Positions 18,474-27,937 of a stretch of DNA of 64,000 bases are shown here, piece by piece. The position numbers were made by a program, and so were the translations under genes. The stretch covers positions 62,001-126,000 of the forward strand of contig CAAEKO010000002.1 of assembly GCA_900756545.1 (NCBI GenBank), in the 5' to 3' direction. How positions within the stretch are numbered: the stretch's first letter is position 1; each line of letters begins with the position of its first letter. The notes beneath the pieces are model-generated. The model was not told where the DNA came from. It was given only the letters and a program-made list of their open reading frames with translations, and did not search any database. This DNA is from Clostridia bacterium. GTDB taxonomy: Bacteria; Bacillota; Clostridia; UBA1381.

Positions 18474-19355
18474 GTGAAGCAGTTGACATCTGATAAAATA
18501 ATGATGGTAATTGTACATATATTACTTGTTTTTGTGCTGATCATTACATTGTTTCCTTTAATATTTGTACTGAGCGCGTCAATCAGCGACCCCAATGCGG
18601 TATACAGAGGCGAAGTATGGCTCCTGCCCAAAGGCATAAGCTTTGAGGGATATGCGCGTGTTTTTCGCCATTCCGATATTATTCGAGGATATATAAATTC
18701 AATTTTATATATGGCAGGATACGTATCTGTATCGCTCTTTTGTACAATGCCGTGCGCATATGCGCTATCGCATAAGGATTTTAGGGCGAAGAACTGGGTC
18801 ATGGCATATTTTACAATTACCATGTTTTTCGGCGGGGGGATAGTTCCGTCCTATCTGCTTATGAAATCGCTTCACCTTTTGGATACCTATTGGGCGCTTG
18901 TAATACCTGGAAGTGTTTCAGCATATAACATCATCATATCACGGACATTTTTCCATTCTACAATTCCCGGAGAGCTCTGGGAGGCGGCACAGCTTGATGG
19001 ATGCAACCATACCAGATTTTTCCTCAAAATTGTATTGCCTTTGTCAAAACCAATTACCTTTGTTATACTGCTTTATGCCGCTGTAAATATTTGGAATTCA
19101 TACTTTAATGCGCTGATGTATTTGTCTACAGAAACAAAGTATCCGCTGCAGATTATTTTAAGGCAGATTCTGCTGCAAACGCAGATAGACAGTGCTATGC
19201 TTGATCAGAGTGAGGATGTAGCAGCAATGAAACGGATATCAGAGATTATCAAATATGCGCTGATCGTTGTTTCCTCGCTTCCGATGATGCTGCTATATCC
19301 GTTTGTGCAGAAACATTTTGTCAAGGGCATGATGATTGGTTCCATAAAAGGATAA
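18474..19355 (+). CDS. lplC: ABC sugar transporter permease, LplC-like
   Basis: Second permease of the importer, 293 residues from a GTG at 18474. AAGGGGGA (18459-18466) lies 7 nt upstream, while the in-frame TTG at 18438 lies inside the previous gene and has no SD. Six membrane segments are visible, with the EAA loop ELWEAAQLDGCNHTRFFLKI and a C-terminus FVKGMMIGSIKG, the conserved ending of LplC/YtcP-type permeases. It pairs with the permease at 17507, and its likely binding protein is encoded at 21959, separated by a beta-helix gene. Confidence 0.9.
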   Translation: MKQLTSDKIMMVIVHILLVFVLIITLFPLIFVLSASISDPNAVYRGEVWLLPKGISFEGYARVFRHSDIIRGYINSILYMAGYVSVSLFCTMPCAYALSHKDFRAKNWVMAYFTITMFFGGGIVPSYLLMKSLHLLDTYWALVIPGSVSAYNIIISRTFFHSTIPGELWEAAQLDGCNHTRFFLKIVLPLSKPITFVILLYAAVNIWNSYFNALMYLSTETKYPLQIILRQILLQTQIDSAMLDQSEDVAAMKRISEIIKYALIVVSSLPMMLLYPFVQKHFVKGMMIGSIKG

Positions 19356-19384
19356 TAATTAATTGCTAACATGGAGATTGGAAT

Positions 19385-21907
19385 ATGAAAAAAATTAAGT
19401 GTTTTTTGCTTATATTTGCAGTTTTATTCACATCCGGAACAGGAGCGGTGCGCGGCGAAGAGGCAGAGGCCGCTTCCAGTAAAGAGCTGTTTTCCAAGTA
19501 TGGCATTTCAAAGCTGGCTCTGGATATCAATTACGGTTTTGAACGCTCATCTGTTGGGGAGGATTGCCTAAGCTGTGGCTTTACACAAGTCGTCAATAAG
19601 CTGGATACAAGAGTCATAGCCGAGGAAGATGGAAATAAGGCTTTACGGATCGCATCCTTTGAGGGGGAGGCGCTGACGCATTGGAGAATAGACCGTGAGC
19701 TTACAGGCGTGGTTGTGGCCCAGTGCAGAATAAAGGTTGATGGAGATATAGGATATAACCATCTTCTTGCAATGACCGGTATAAAGGCGGACGGAACGAA
19801 CGGTGAGGCAGTGGTTATTTCATCACAGGCGCCGCGCAGTCTTAAAATTTCAGGATGGACGGGAAGTATGACGCTCACAAAGGGCGTGTGGACAACAATA
19901 ACGATAGCGGCAGATACGGACTCAGGCACCTTTGATTTTTATGCCAACGGAGAGCGCCTTGCAAAGGGACTGTCCTTTAGCAACAGTATGCGGAGTATAA
20001 AGGGGGTGAAGTTTACATCGCGTTACAATGGGGAAAATCATTTCTATGTAGATGATATCATGCTTGGCGCAAAAAATGGAGCTGCGCTTGCGGATTTTGA
20101 ACCTCCAGAACCGCCGGACCTGCGGCCGAATCTTGCATATCCACAGGAAATGGTCAATTTCACCAACGAGGATAAAAGGCAGCAGCGCGCAGCGGCTGAA
20201 TGGCTTCAGGAGGAAATAACCAGAGCAATTACAGCCGGTGAAAAGGAGCTTGTTATTCCGGATGGATATTATCGATTCGGACGCTGTAAGTATAATACGC
20301 TTACCATATCGGGTGCATCGGATATGATAATACGCGGAGATGATATAAACATAATCCAGGAAAGCTCTGCAATGGGTATACTGATTGACAATTGCCAGAA
20401 TGTTGTAGTGCAGGGATTTAGGTTGGATTATGATCCACTGAAATTTACGCAGGGTGAAATTGTATCAATTGACAGGGATAATAAATCAATTACAATGAAA
20501 ATTGACAATGGTTATCCGGTGCCGGATTCGTCATGGGCAAAAAACAGAATTTTCTTTTACGAGCCTACTGGGGAGATTCCGCTGCCTACGCACACGAATG
20601 ACGAAACAACCACAATGAATTATCTCGGGAATAAGCTCGTCGAGTTTAAAACGGGTAAAAGTTCGCAGTTTGAGCCGTTTGTTGATTTGAAGGTGGGCTG
20701 CCGCGTTGTTACGACTTATCGTGCGGAAACACACGCTGTTCAGGTAAGGAGCTGTGATTACTGTACACTGAGGGATTTTCACATTTACGGCTCCACCAGC
20801 TATGCGCTGAATGAACGTTACGGCAAAGGCAGAAATACCTATGACGGGCTAAGGATTATCAAAAGGCCGGGTACAAATCGCCTTCACTGTGCAAGCGCAG
20901 ATGGGTTTCATTCAGCACAGTGCGAGAACGGGCCCATTATAGAAAACAGTGAAATTTCATATACGGATGACGATATCATAAACATAAGAGGGTTCTTTTC
21001 GATGGTGTATGACATTGTGGACGATAACACACTGCTTATAATGGCAATGGGACCGCCGAATTTTGAGCCCGGAACAGAGCTGGAATTTTATGATTTTGAA
21101 ACTATGAAATTCAAGGGTACCGCTACCGCGCTATCGTATGAAATTCAGGATGATCCGCGATATCAGACCATGATTGCGCAGATTCCGGACTATATAAAAG
21201 GTGAACTTGCAATAGACTGCCGGTCAAGCTTTTACGATGCGTATATATACAAGGTAAAGCTTGATAAGCACGTCGATCTGCTTCCCTATGATATTTTTTG
21301 CAGCAATTGTAAAGCGAACAGTGCGCCGGTAATACGAAACAATTATTTCCATAACGGATTCGTAAGAGGAATCCTGATGCGTTCAATTGGTCCGGTGATA
21401 GAAAACAACAGATTTTCGTATATTAACGGCCCTGCAATATATTTGTCTACTGAAAGACGCTGGTTTGAAGCGCCGTTTGCAGATAACGCAATAATCAGAG
21501 ATAACATTATTGATAATTGCTGTTATGCGGAGAGCAATCACAGTGTAACCGGATCAATACTTGTTATGGCGGCGAACCTGACAAAATTTTCGGTTTTTGA
21601 GGAACAGTTTTTTGATAATATCACCATTGAGGATAATGTAATTAACAATTCGGGCTCATGCGGAATCTATGTTGTAAACGCCAACAATCTTATGATCAAA
21701 AACAATACAATAAATCATCCGTGGTCGGACTGGTTTGGAGATTACTGGAAGAGAGCGCCGAAATATACGATAAACGGCGGGGCAGACGGCCTGTATTCGG
21801 GTATATTTGTGGGGATGTCAAAAAATGTTACGGTTGATAATAATACAATTACCAATCTTGCAGATTGGTGTGAGCCGGTATACATTCATAAGGAAACTGT
21901 AGGATAA
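19385..21907 (+). CDS. Secreted beta-helix protein, GH110-like, with LamG-like N-terminus
   Basis: 840 residues with a signal peptide (cleavage near residue 25), a LamG-like domain at about 35-235, a linker rich in Pro, and a right-handed beta-helix from about 260 to the end. The helix carries RLDYDPLKFTQGEIVSID, RPGTNRL, ADGFHSAQ, YTDDDIINIRG, FVRGILMRS, and STERRWFEAPF, all matching segments of the protein at 12716, so the two are paralogues. These segments recall GH110-type enzymes. The conserved acidic pair in the YTDDD strand is a candidate active site. It lies between the permeases and the binding protein, implying the same regulon and substrate. Confidence 0.75.
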   Translation: MKKIKCFLLIFAVLFTSGTGAVRGEEAEAASSKELFSKYGISKLALDINYGFERSSVGEDCLSCGFTQVVNKLDTRVIAEEDGNKALRIASFEGEALTHWRIDRELTGVVVAQCRIKVDGDIGYNHLLAMTGIKADGTNGEAVVISSQAPRSLKISGWTGSMTLTKGVWTTITIAADTDSGTFDFYANGERLAKGLSFSNSMRSIKGVKFTSRYNGENHFYVDDIMLGAKNGAALADFEPPEPPDLRPNLAYPQEMVNFTNEDKRQQRAAAEWLQEEITRAITAGEKELVIPDGYYRFGRCKYNTLTISGASDMIIRGDDINIIQESSAMGILIDNCQNVVVQGFRLDYDPLKFTQGEIVSIDRDNKSITMKIDNGYPVPDSSWAKNRIFFYEPTGEIPLPTHTNDETTTMNYLGNKLVEFKTGKSSQFEPFVDLKVGCRVVTTYRAETHAVQVRSCDYCTLRDFHIYGSTSYALNERYGKGRNTYDGLRIIKRPGTNRLHCASADGFHSAQCENGPIIENSEISYTDDDIINIRGFFSMVYDIVDDNTLLIMAMGPPNFEPGTELEFYDFETMKFKGTATALSYEIQDDPRYQTMIAQIPDYIKGELAIDCRSSFYDAYIYKVKLDKHVDLLPYDIFCSNCKANSAPVIRNNYFHNGFVRGILMRSIGPVIENNRFSYINGPAIYLSTERRWFEAPFADNAIIRDNIIDNCCYAESNHSVTGSILVMAANLTKFSVFEEQFFDNITIEDNVINNSGSCGIYVVNANNLMIKNNTINHPWSDWFGDYWKRAPKYTINGGADGLYSGIFVGMSKNVTVDNNTITNLADWCEPVYIHKETVG

Positions 21908-21958
21908 TTAAAATATAAAGTTATGCCTGTTGGGCATGGAAAGGAAGGTTGGTTAATT

Positions 21959-23551
21959 ATGAAAAAAAGAGTATTTAAGGGTGTGGCAGGTGTGCTTTCG
22001 TTTGTGTTGCTGCTCAGCTGTGCAGGCTGCGGTGAAAAGAAAAGCGAAACAGGATCCGCCTCGGCTGTCAAGATAAACGAAACAGGATATCCGATTTCGG
22101 ATGAGACTATTACAGTTGATGTTTTCGGCAGCCGTTCATCAAGCCAGACAAACTGGGAAAACATGCTGTTTTTCCAGGAGATGGAGAGAATGACAAACAT
22201 TCATATGGAATTTACACCCCCCCCCTCCGATACAATTGACGAGCGCAAAAACCTTGCGTTCGCAGGCGATGATTTACCGGAAGTGTTCTTTGGAGTCAAC
22301 TTTGAAACAACCGAGCTTCTCACGTATGCCTCGGAGGGACAGATTGTTCCCATAGACGGTTACATTGATAAATATGCACCGAATCTGAAAAAGATTCTGG
22401 ATGATAATCCGGACATGAGAAAGGATCTTACTGCGACTGACGGGCATATATATGCACTTTCAACATTAAGCACGGCGAAAACAACATTTAACCATTTCTT
22501 CATTAATCAGCAGTGGCTTAATCAGCTGGGACTGAAAACACCTACCACAATAGACGAATATACAGACGTGCTTCGCGCATTTAAATCTGGAGATCCGAAC
22601 GGAAATGGTAAAGCTGACGAAATACCGCTTTCGCTTGCAAAATCATGGCAGGTAAACTGGCTTGCTGGCGCATTCGGGATTTGGCCGCATGATAATGGGA
22701 TTTATGTCGATGGAGATGAAATCAAATATGGCTTTACGGACGAGAGATTCCGTGAATATCTCGGATGGCTGCATCAACTGTATTCGGAAGGGCTTCTTGA
22801 TTCTGCAACCTTTACGCAGGATTCTTCGCAGATTAATGCCAAGGGGAATGATGGTGTGCTCGGGTCGTTCTTTGGTTCAATCAATGCGAACCAGACGGTT
22901 GGAAACGATCTTGCGCCGCAATATGACTTCCTTGCGCCGCTTACAGGTCCACACGGAGACAAAAACTGGATAAAGGAACCTTCTGTCAAGTCGCGTTTCT
23001 CGTTTGTAATAACCAAAAACTGCAAATGTCCTGAAGCGATGATCCGTTGGGTTGATTATTTGTATTCAATGGAGGGGGCCTATATGTTTACCTTTGGTCT
23101 TGAGGGAAAAACATATACAAAGCTTGATGATGGATATTATCAGTTCAATGTTCCGGAGCAGTATTCCACAAAAACAGAGTTCCGCTGCAAGGAAATTTCT
23201 CCGGCCGATGGATCAATACCGATGATTTCGGGAGACTGGAGAGAGTATGGCAAGGTAATGAAAGAGGATTTGGAGTATTTTGAAGCGCTTGATCGTCAGA
23301 CGGCGGCTTATGCAGAGAGCGCGAAGATTCGTTATCCGATTCTGTATCACGATGGCGAAAAGAGCAGAGAAATCACATCAATTTCGACTGACCTGGGAAA
23401 TTATGTGCAGAACATGCACGCTCGTTTCATTATAGGCGACGCGAGTCTGGAGACAGATTGGGACGAGTACTGTGAAACCATAAAGAAAATTGGTGTTGAT
23501 AGATTTGTTGCTCTTTACCAAGAAGCGCTTGATAACAGAAACAGCAAATAA
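21959..23551 (+). CDS. lplA: Extracellular solute-binding lipoprotein, LplA-like
   Basis: Lipid-anchored binding protein of the ABC importer, 530 residues. The start at 21959 has AAAGGAAGG upstream and gives a lysine-rich signal peptide with a lipobox-like LSCAGC (modified Cys24). The mature part resembles the LplA/YtcQ group: TNIHMEFTPPP, DLPEVFFG, and GDPNGNGKADEIPLSLA with a Ca2+-loop-like DPNGNGKADE. It probably captures galacturonate-containing oligosaccharides. A run of nine C residues at 22217-22225 encodes the PPP, a slip-prone site inside the gene. The next gene begins 17 bp downstream. Confidence 0.88.
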   Translation: MKKRVFKGVAGVLSFVLLLSCAGCGEKKSETGSASAVKINETGYPISDETITVDVFGSRSSSQTNWENMLFFQEMERMTNIHMEFTPPPSDTIDERKNLAFAGDDLPEVFFGVNFETTELLTYASEGQIVPIDGYIDKYAPNLKKILDDNPDMRKDLTATDGHIYALSTLSTAKTTFNHFFINQQWLNQLGLKTPTTIDEYTDVLRAFKSGDPNGNGKADEIPLSLAKSWQVNWLAGAFGIWPHDNGIYVDGDEIKYGFTDERFREYLGWLHQLYSEGLLDSATFTQDSSQINAKGNDGVLGSFFGSINANQTVGNDLAPQYDFLAPLTGPHGDKNWIKEPSVKSRFSFVITKNCKCPEAMIRWVDYLYSMEGAYMFTFGLEGKTYTKLDDGYYQFNVPEQYSTKTEFRCKEISPADGSIPMISGDWREYGKVMKEDLEYFEALDRQTAAYAESAKIRYPILYHDGEKSREITSISTDLGNYVQNMHARFIIGDASLETDWDEYCETIKKIGVDRFVALYQEALDNRNSK

Positions 23552-23568
23552 TGGGGGCAATAATCCTG

Positions 23569-25377
23569 ATGAAAAATACTGTACGTTTATTTATATGCAT
23601 GCTCATTGCTATATCAGCGGCGGTTCAGTGCTTTGCAGAAGGAATCAGTATTCAAAGCAGCACATCGGTGCTTTCGTACCCGCTGGATATGAATTTTGAG
23701 AACATCAAGCTGGGGCGTGCACCGGAAAATGGCAGAGTGTACAGAGGACTTATGAATGCGGCAGTTGCTGAGGAAGCGGGAAACCGCTTTCTTAGGCTTC
23801 TTCAGCCGGAGGATGGGGAAAGTGTATACGAACTGAATATTCCAAAGGATATGGATGGAACCTTTATCCTGCGCTTTGATTTGCGCATAAAGGGCAGCAC
23901 ATATAAACAAATACCTACGTTAAAGGGGTACCGTGCTGCGGACAGACAGATGACGGAGCTTGTTAGAGGGGTATATACCACAAGCTATTCGATTAACGGA
24001 AGCGGCAGCTACGGTTTCGATGGAAATGCAGCTGAAAAATGGCACAGCATTGTAATGCAGATTGACTGCGATTCAGACAGGTCCTATACAGTGATTGATG
24101 GTACGGCTGCCGGATGGAACACTATGCTCGATGATGCAGTGAGCTTCAGCATAATACGTTTTCTCATCCGCGGAGCTGGAGAGTATATTGATGTTGACAA
24201 TATAAAAGTATATCGTGGCACGATAGAAGGTATTTCCCAGACGAATGATATGGCAGAAGAGGATGAAGCAGAATTCGTATTACCTAAGCGCCGGGAAAGG
24301 GTTGCGGCACACGCACTAGTATATAGGAACTCTGCACCAATTATTATTGACGGCGTACTTAGCGAGGCAGACTGGAACGGCAGATTCGAATCCATTGGAA
24401 AGACTGTTCTCGGTACAGCAAAATCAACGGCAAACTTTGCGGTTATGCATGATGATAACGGACTTTATATAGGCGTACGCGTGTTTGACAGCGTATTAAA
24501 CAGCGAGTCGCCGGATCAGCCGTGGCTTCAGGACGGGATAGAGGTTTATTTTGACGGCGGAAATGAGCATTCAGGCACATATGATGAAAATGATAGACAA
24601 TACTCCATAGGACTGAATACAAACGCGATTTATAATGCCAACCTTCAGACTGCCAACCTGTGTGAGGGTGTGGAATTTGCGCAGAGTCTTACGGAGGATG
24701 GCTGGGTACTTGAGATGTATGTGCCGTACAGTGCGTTTAATGACAACACTTTTGACGGTACTTATCATGCAGGAGATGTGATCGGCTTTGACGTCGGTTA
24801 TAACGACTGCTATTCCCAGAGCGGCGTGCGTGATGCGCAGATCATGTGGAATGGTACAGCAAATAATTCAAAAACGGCTGTTTCGTTTGGCGAGCTTAAG
24901 ATCATGGACGGTATGAGAACCGAAAATAGAGCAGACAGCGACATGATACTATCCTGCGCTGCTGCACTGCGGATAAACAGTGAGAAGGCAATTATAAATG
25001 GAATGGTAAAAGCGATTGACAGTGAAAATAGCATTGCACCAATGCTGGTCGGAGATTTTACATATATTCCGGTGCGGTTCCTTGCCGAAGCATTTGAAAT
25101 AAATGTGGATTATGACAATGCTGTAAATACTGTTACCCTTCGAAAGGATGGAATGACTGTCGTTGCGCAGGAAAATGTAGGTACAATAATTGTAAACGGT
25201 ACTGAAACAGGCATACCGGCGGCGCCGTTGACACAAAATAACAGGCTTATGATGCCGCTGCGGTCATTTCTTGAACTGTTCGGTTTAAATGTTGCGTGGC
25301 ATGATGAGGGCTTGATTCTTGTGGGCTCGGATACTATAAGTGATGAGCTTGCAAAGAATATAAAAGAGAAAATCTGA
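23569..25377 (+). CDS. Secreted CBM9-like protein with C-terminal stalk domains
   Basis: 602 residues from the ATG at 23569 (GGGGG upstream; an in-frame ATG at 23551 overlaps the previous stop and is less likely). It has a signal peptide, then a LamG-like sandwich (about 38-218). A family-9-like carbohydrate-binding domain (about 248-444) has IDGVLSEADW, FAVMHDDNGLYIGVRVFD and DGIEVYFDGGN. The C-terminus (about 460-600) is a paired stalk domain with VGDFTYIPVRFLAEAFEIN and NNRLMMPLRSFLELFGLN. No catalytic domain is seen. It probably binds glycan and attaches it to the surface. Confidence 0.8.
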   Translation: MKNTVRLFICMLIAISAAVQCFAEGISIQSSTSVLSYPLDMNFENIKLGRAPENGRVYRGLMNAAVAEEAGNRFLRLLQPEDGESVYELNIPKDMDGTFILRFDLRIKGSTYKQIPTLKGYRAADRQMTELVRGVYTTSYSINGSGSYGFDGNAAEKWHSIVMQIDCDSDRSYTVIDGTAAGWNTMLDDAVSFSIIRFLIRGAGEYIDVDNIKVYRGTIEGISQTNDMAEEDEAEFVLPKRRERVAAHALVYRNSAPIIIDGVLSEADWNGRFESIGKTVLGTAKSTANFAVMHDDNGLYIGVRVFDSVLNSESPDQPWLQDGIEVYFDGGNEHSGTYDENDRQYSIGLNTNAIYNANLQTANLCEGVEFAQSLTEDGWVLEMYVPYSAFNDNTFDGTYHAGDVIGFDVGYNDCYSQSGVRDAQIMWNGTANNSKTAVSFGELKIMDGMRTENRADSDMILSCAAALRINSEKAIINGMVKAIDSENSIAPMLVGDFTYIPVRFLAEAFEINVDYDNAVNTVTLRKDGMTVVAQENVGTIIVNGTETGIPAAPLTQNNRLMMPLRSFLELFGLNVAWHDEGLILVGSDTISDELAKNIKEKI

Positions 25378-25399
25378 GTTTCATATGGAGGGCATATAT

Positions 25400-27907
25400 A
25401 TGAAGAAGGCTTTATCAGCTTTTTTGATAGTTACAATGCTGATTTGCACAAATTTGGTGTTTGTCTCTGCTGCCAGTACAGATGTGTGTCTGGATTTTGA
25501 AAGCGATAAGGATTGGATGCAGTGGAATACAACCTCCGGAGCTACTGTGAGTGACACATGGAGCGAGGCGGGCGGACTGGGCGCAAAGAAAATAAGTGTT
25601 GCTAAGGGACCGATTAAGGATAATCCGAATGTATATTTTACTTATGATTTCAGAGATGATTTTGTCAGGGATGCGGAATCGCAGATATTTACACTGGAAA
25701 CAAAAGTAAAGTTAACATCGTGCTATCATAGCCTTAGACTGCTGGGAAATGGAGTCAACGGCTCAAAGTGGTTTGCACAGTTAGCCTTTAATGCGGATGG
25801 CACGGTGTCCGATTCGAATACGGGAGAAAAGCTATCCGTGTTTGATTCTGATGATTCGGACACCCCTGATTTTTCCTCCGGGTGGCATACACTATGGTTT
25901 GAGATTAATGAAAGCGCAACAACGTTCAGGCTTTATATGGATCATGAAAATCAGTATTGGGACTTGGCTTTTAAAGATCAGTGGGGAGGAAAGCCTGTCA
26001 GTTTTACGGCCGTCAGCTGGCTCCTTGGAACAAGAACGGATGTAGACAATACGGTATATATGGATTATATGCATATATATAATGGCGCGGCGCAGTTTCC
26101 GAAGCCGGATGATAAACCCGATCCTCCGGAGCTGTCAGAGCTTGAGCTGGATTTTACAGATAGTCTCGTTGACGAAAATGGTATGGTCAGCTGGGGAGGC
26201 TCGGCTCCGGCACATGATATGCAGAAGGGGTATGCCAAAATAGAGGCGTTGTCCACGGTTTCTGATGTACAGACAACGCTTAATATAGCATCGCTTAGGC
26301 TCAAAAATGCGTTTGTGGCGGAAATGCGTGTAAAAGCACCGTCTGCAAGATCAAGGAGTATCACGCTTCGTATGAATGATACTGCGGTAAACAGCGGCAA
26401 GGCGGTAACGCTTTCGGCACAAGCGGAAAACTCTACTGAGCTTCCGCACTGGATTGATGAAACGAATAACAAAAAGCCTCTTGGAAGGATGTATACGGAT
26501 ATTTCTCCGGTAAATCCGGATTTTGAAGTCGGCTGGAATACCTTTTATATATGCGCCGATCCTGAAAGGGGGACCTATAAGGTATATATGGATTCGCAGG
26601 AGATCGTATCCGAGGGGACGTTTTCCATATCTGAGGGAAACTATCCCACGGCGTTGGTGTTTACCTGTGGAAGGCTCCAGGCCTGTGATCTGGTAAGTGA
26701 GCTTTATATAGATTATATAAGGATTTATTCGGATGAAAAGAAATTGATACCTGAAACAGCAGAGAAAAAGCAGAATAGAATAAGCTCTGATTTTGAAGGC
26801 CTGAATATAGGAGACAGCGTGAGGCGCGGGCTTTTTGGAAATATGACGCCGCAGGCAGAAACTTTTTCAGCGGAGGTTATAGCGGATCCGGTAAATCCGG
26901 CAAACAAGTGCCTTGAGCTGAAAAACGAAGCAGCCTCAGGTGATGGCTATGCATATATTGTAACGCCGTATAAAAAGGCGGTTGTAAGCTTTGATGTATA
27001 CATCCCTGAGCAGCCCACCGGAAATCAGGTGCAATTCAGAAATACATCGGCTGCCTTCCTGACCGCTACTTTTCTGCCGGAGGGAGGCTTGCGGATAGAT
27101 CAGAACAATTCTTCGGTTCTGTTCAATAAGGGGGTGTGGAACAAGGTAAAATGGGTTGTTGACTGTAATGCAGGAATTGTTGAATGCTTTGTTAATCAGA
27201 ATGCGCCGATTTCCTTTAAAGGGGAATGTGATCTGGTGAATGTACGCTTTGGTGTATTTTCGGCAAGGAATATGATCATAGACAATCTTGATATATATGA
27301 GGTGGATAGTACGCCGGTAATATCCGCAAGCATTACGAGCGGGACGGTTAAATACGGCGATAAGATTTACCTTGAAGCCGATATGGAAAATACGGTAATA
27401 TATTATACGCTGGATGGCAGCGAGCCGGATGAGCAATCGCTGATTTATAAGGACGGTATTGAGATAACAAATCACAATACTATAATAAAAGCCCGCGGTG
27501 TATGTGCAAATGTAAGAGGCTGGACATATACATTCGGGAAATATGTGTTTGAAGCGGTTGATGGTATTGTGTTCGCAAAGGCGGAGTTTAAAAAGAATAA
27601 AGCTGTATTGGCCTCAGCAGACACAATTGCCGCCGGTGATGAAATAGAAGTTGATTTTACCGTAGTCAATACGGAAAATGCCGCCCGCGGCATTACCTTG
27701 TTAGTTGGCGTATTCGACAGGGACGTTATGTATGCTGCGCAGGAAAAGAGCATAAGCTGTGCGGCAGACGCCGTATGTACAAATGCTGTTTCGCTCATCG
27801 TGCCGCCGAACGGAGAACTGCATGACTGGAGCGTAAAGGCATTTGTCTGGGAAAACACGCAAAGCGGCAGGACGCTTGGGTTTAGGAAAACGGCGGAGAA
27901 ACAATAA
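25400..27907 (+). CDS. Secreted LamG-like/CHB_HEX protein
   Basis: 835 residues. ATG 25400 has GGAGGG at 25387-25392, with 7-nt spacing. It has a signal peptide, three LamG-like domains (about 28-230, 247-447 and 459-634), and then a chitobiase/beta-hexosaminidase C-terminal-like domain (PF13290, about 637-717: TSGTVKYGDKIYLEA, YYTLDGSEPDE, IIKARG). The last ~115 residues form the beta domain ending VKAFVWENTQSGRTLGF, shared with the proteins at 8082 and 12716. No catalytic domain is visible, so a binding or scaffold role is inferred. Confidence 0.75.
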   Translation: MKKALSAFLIVTMLICTNLVFVSAASTDVCLDFESDKDWMQWNTTSGATVSDTWSEAGGLGAKKISVAKGPIKDNPNVYFTYDFRDDFVRDAESQIFTLETKVKLTSCYHSLRLLGNGVNGSKWFAQLAFNADGTVSDSNTGEKLSVFDSDDSDTPDFSSGWHTLWFEINESATTFRLYMDHENQYWDLAFKDQWGGKPVSFTAVSWLLGTRTDVDNTVYMDYMHIYNGAAQFPKPDDKPDPPELSELELDFTDSLVDENGMVSWGGSAPAHDMQKGYAKIEALSTVSDVQTTLNIASLRLKNAFVAEMRVKAPSARSRSITLRMNDTAVNSGKAVTLSAQAENSTELPHWIDETNNKKPLGRMYTDISPVNPDFEVGWNTFYICADPERGTYKVYMDSQEIVSEGTFSISEGNYPTALVFTCGRLQACDLVSELYIDYIRIYSDEKKLIPETAEKKQNRISSDFEGLNIGDSVRRGLFGNMTPQAETFSAEVIADPVNPANKCLELKNEAASGDGYAYIVTPYKKAVVSFDVYIPEQPTGNQVQFRNTSAAFLTATFLPEGGLRIDQNNSSVLFNKGVWNKVKWVVDCNAGIVECFVNQNAPISFKGECDLVNVRFGVFSARNMIIDNLDIYEVDSTPVISASITSGTVKYGDKIYLEADMENTVIYYTLDGSEPDEQSLIYKDGIEITNHNTIIKARGVCANVRGWTYTFGKYVFEAVDGIVFAKAEFKKNKAVLASADTIAAGDEIEVDFTVVNTENAARGITLLVGVFDRDVMYAAQEKSISCAADAVCTNAVSLIVPPNGELHDWSVKAFVWENTQSGRTLGFRKTAEKQ

Positions 27908-27937
27908 AAGATTTGATATTCAGAAAGGCTGTAATTT

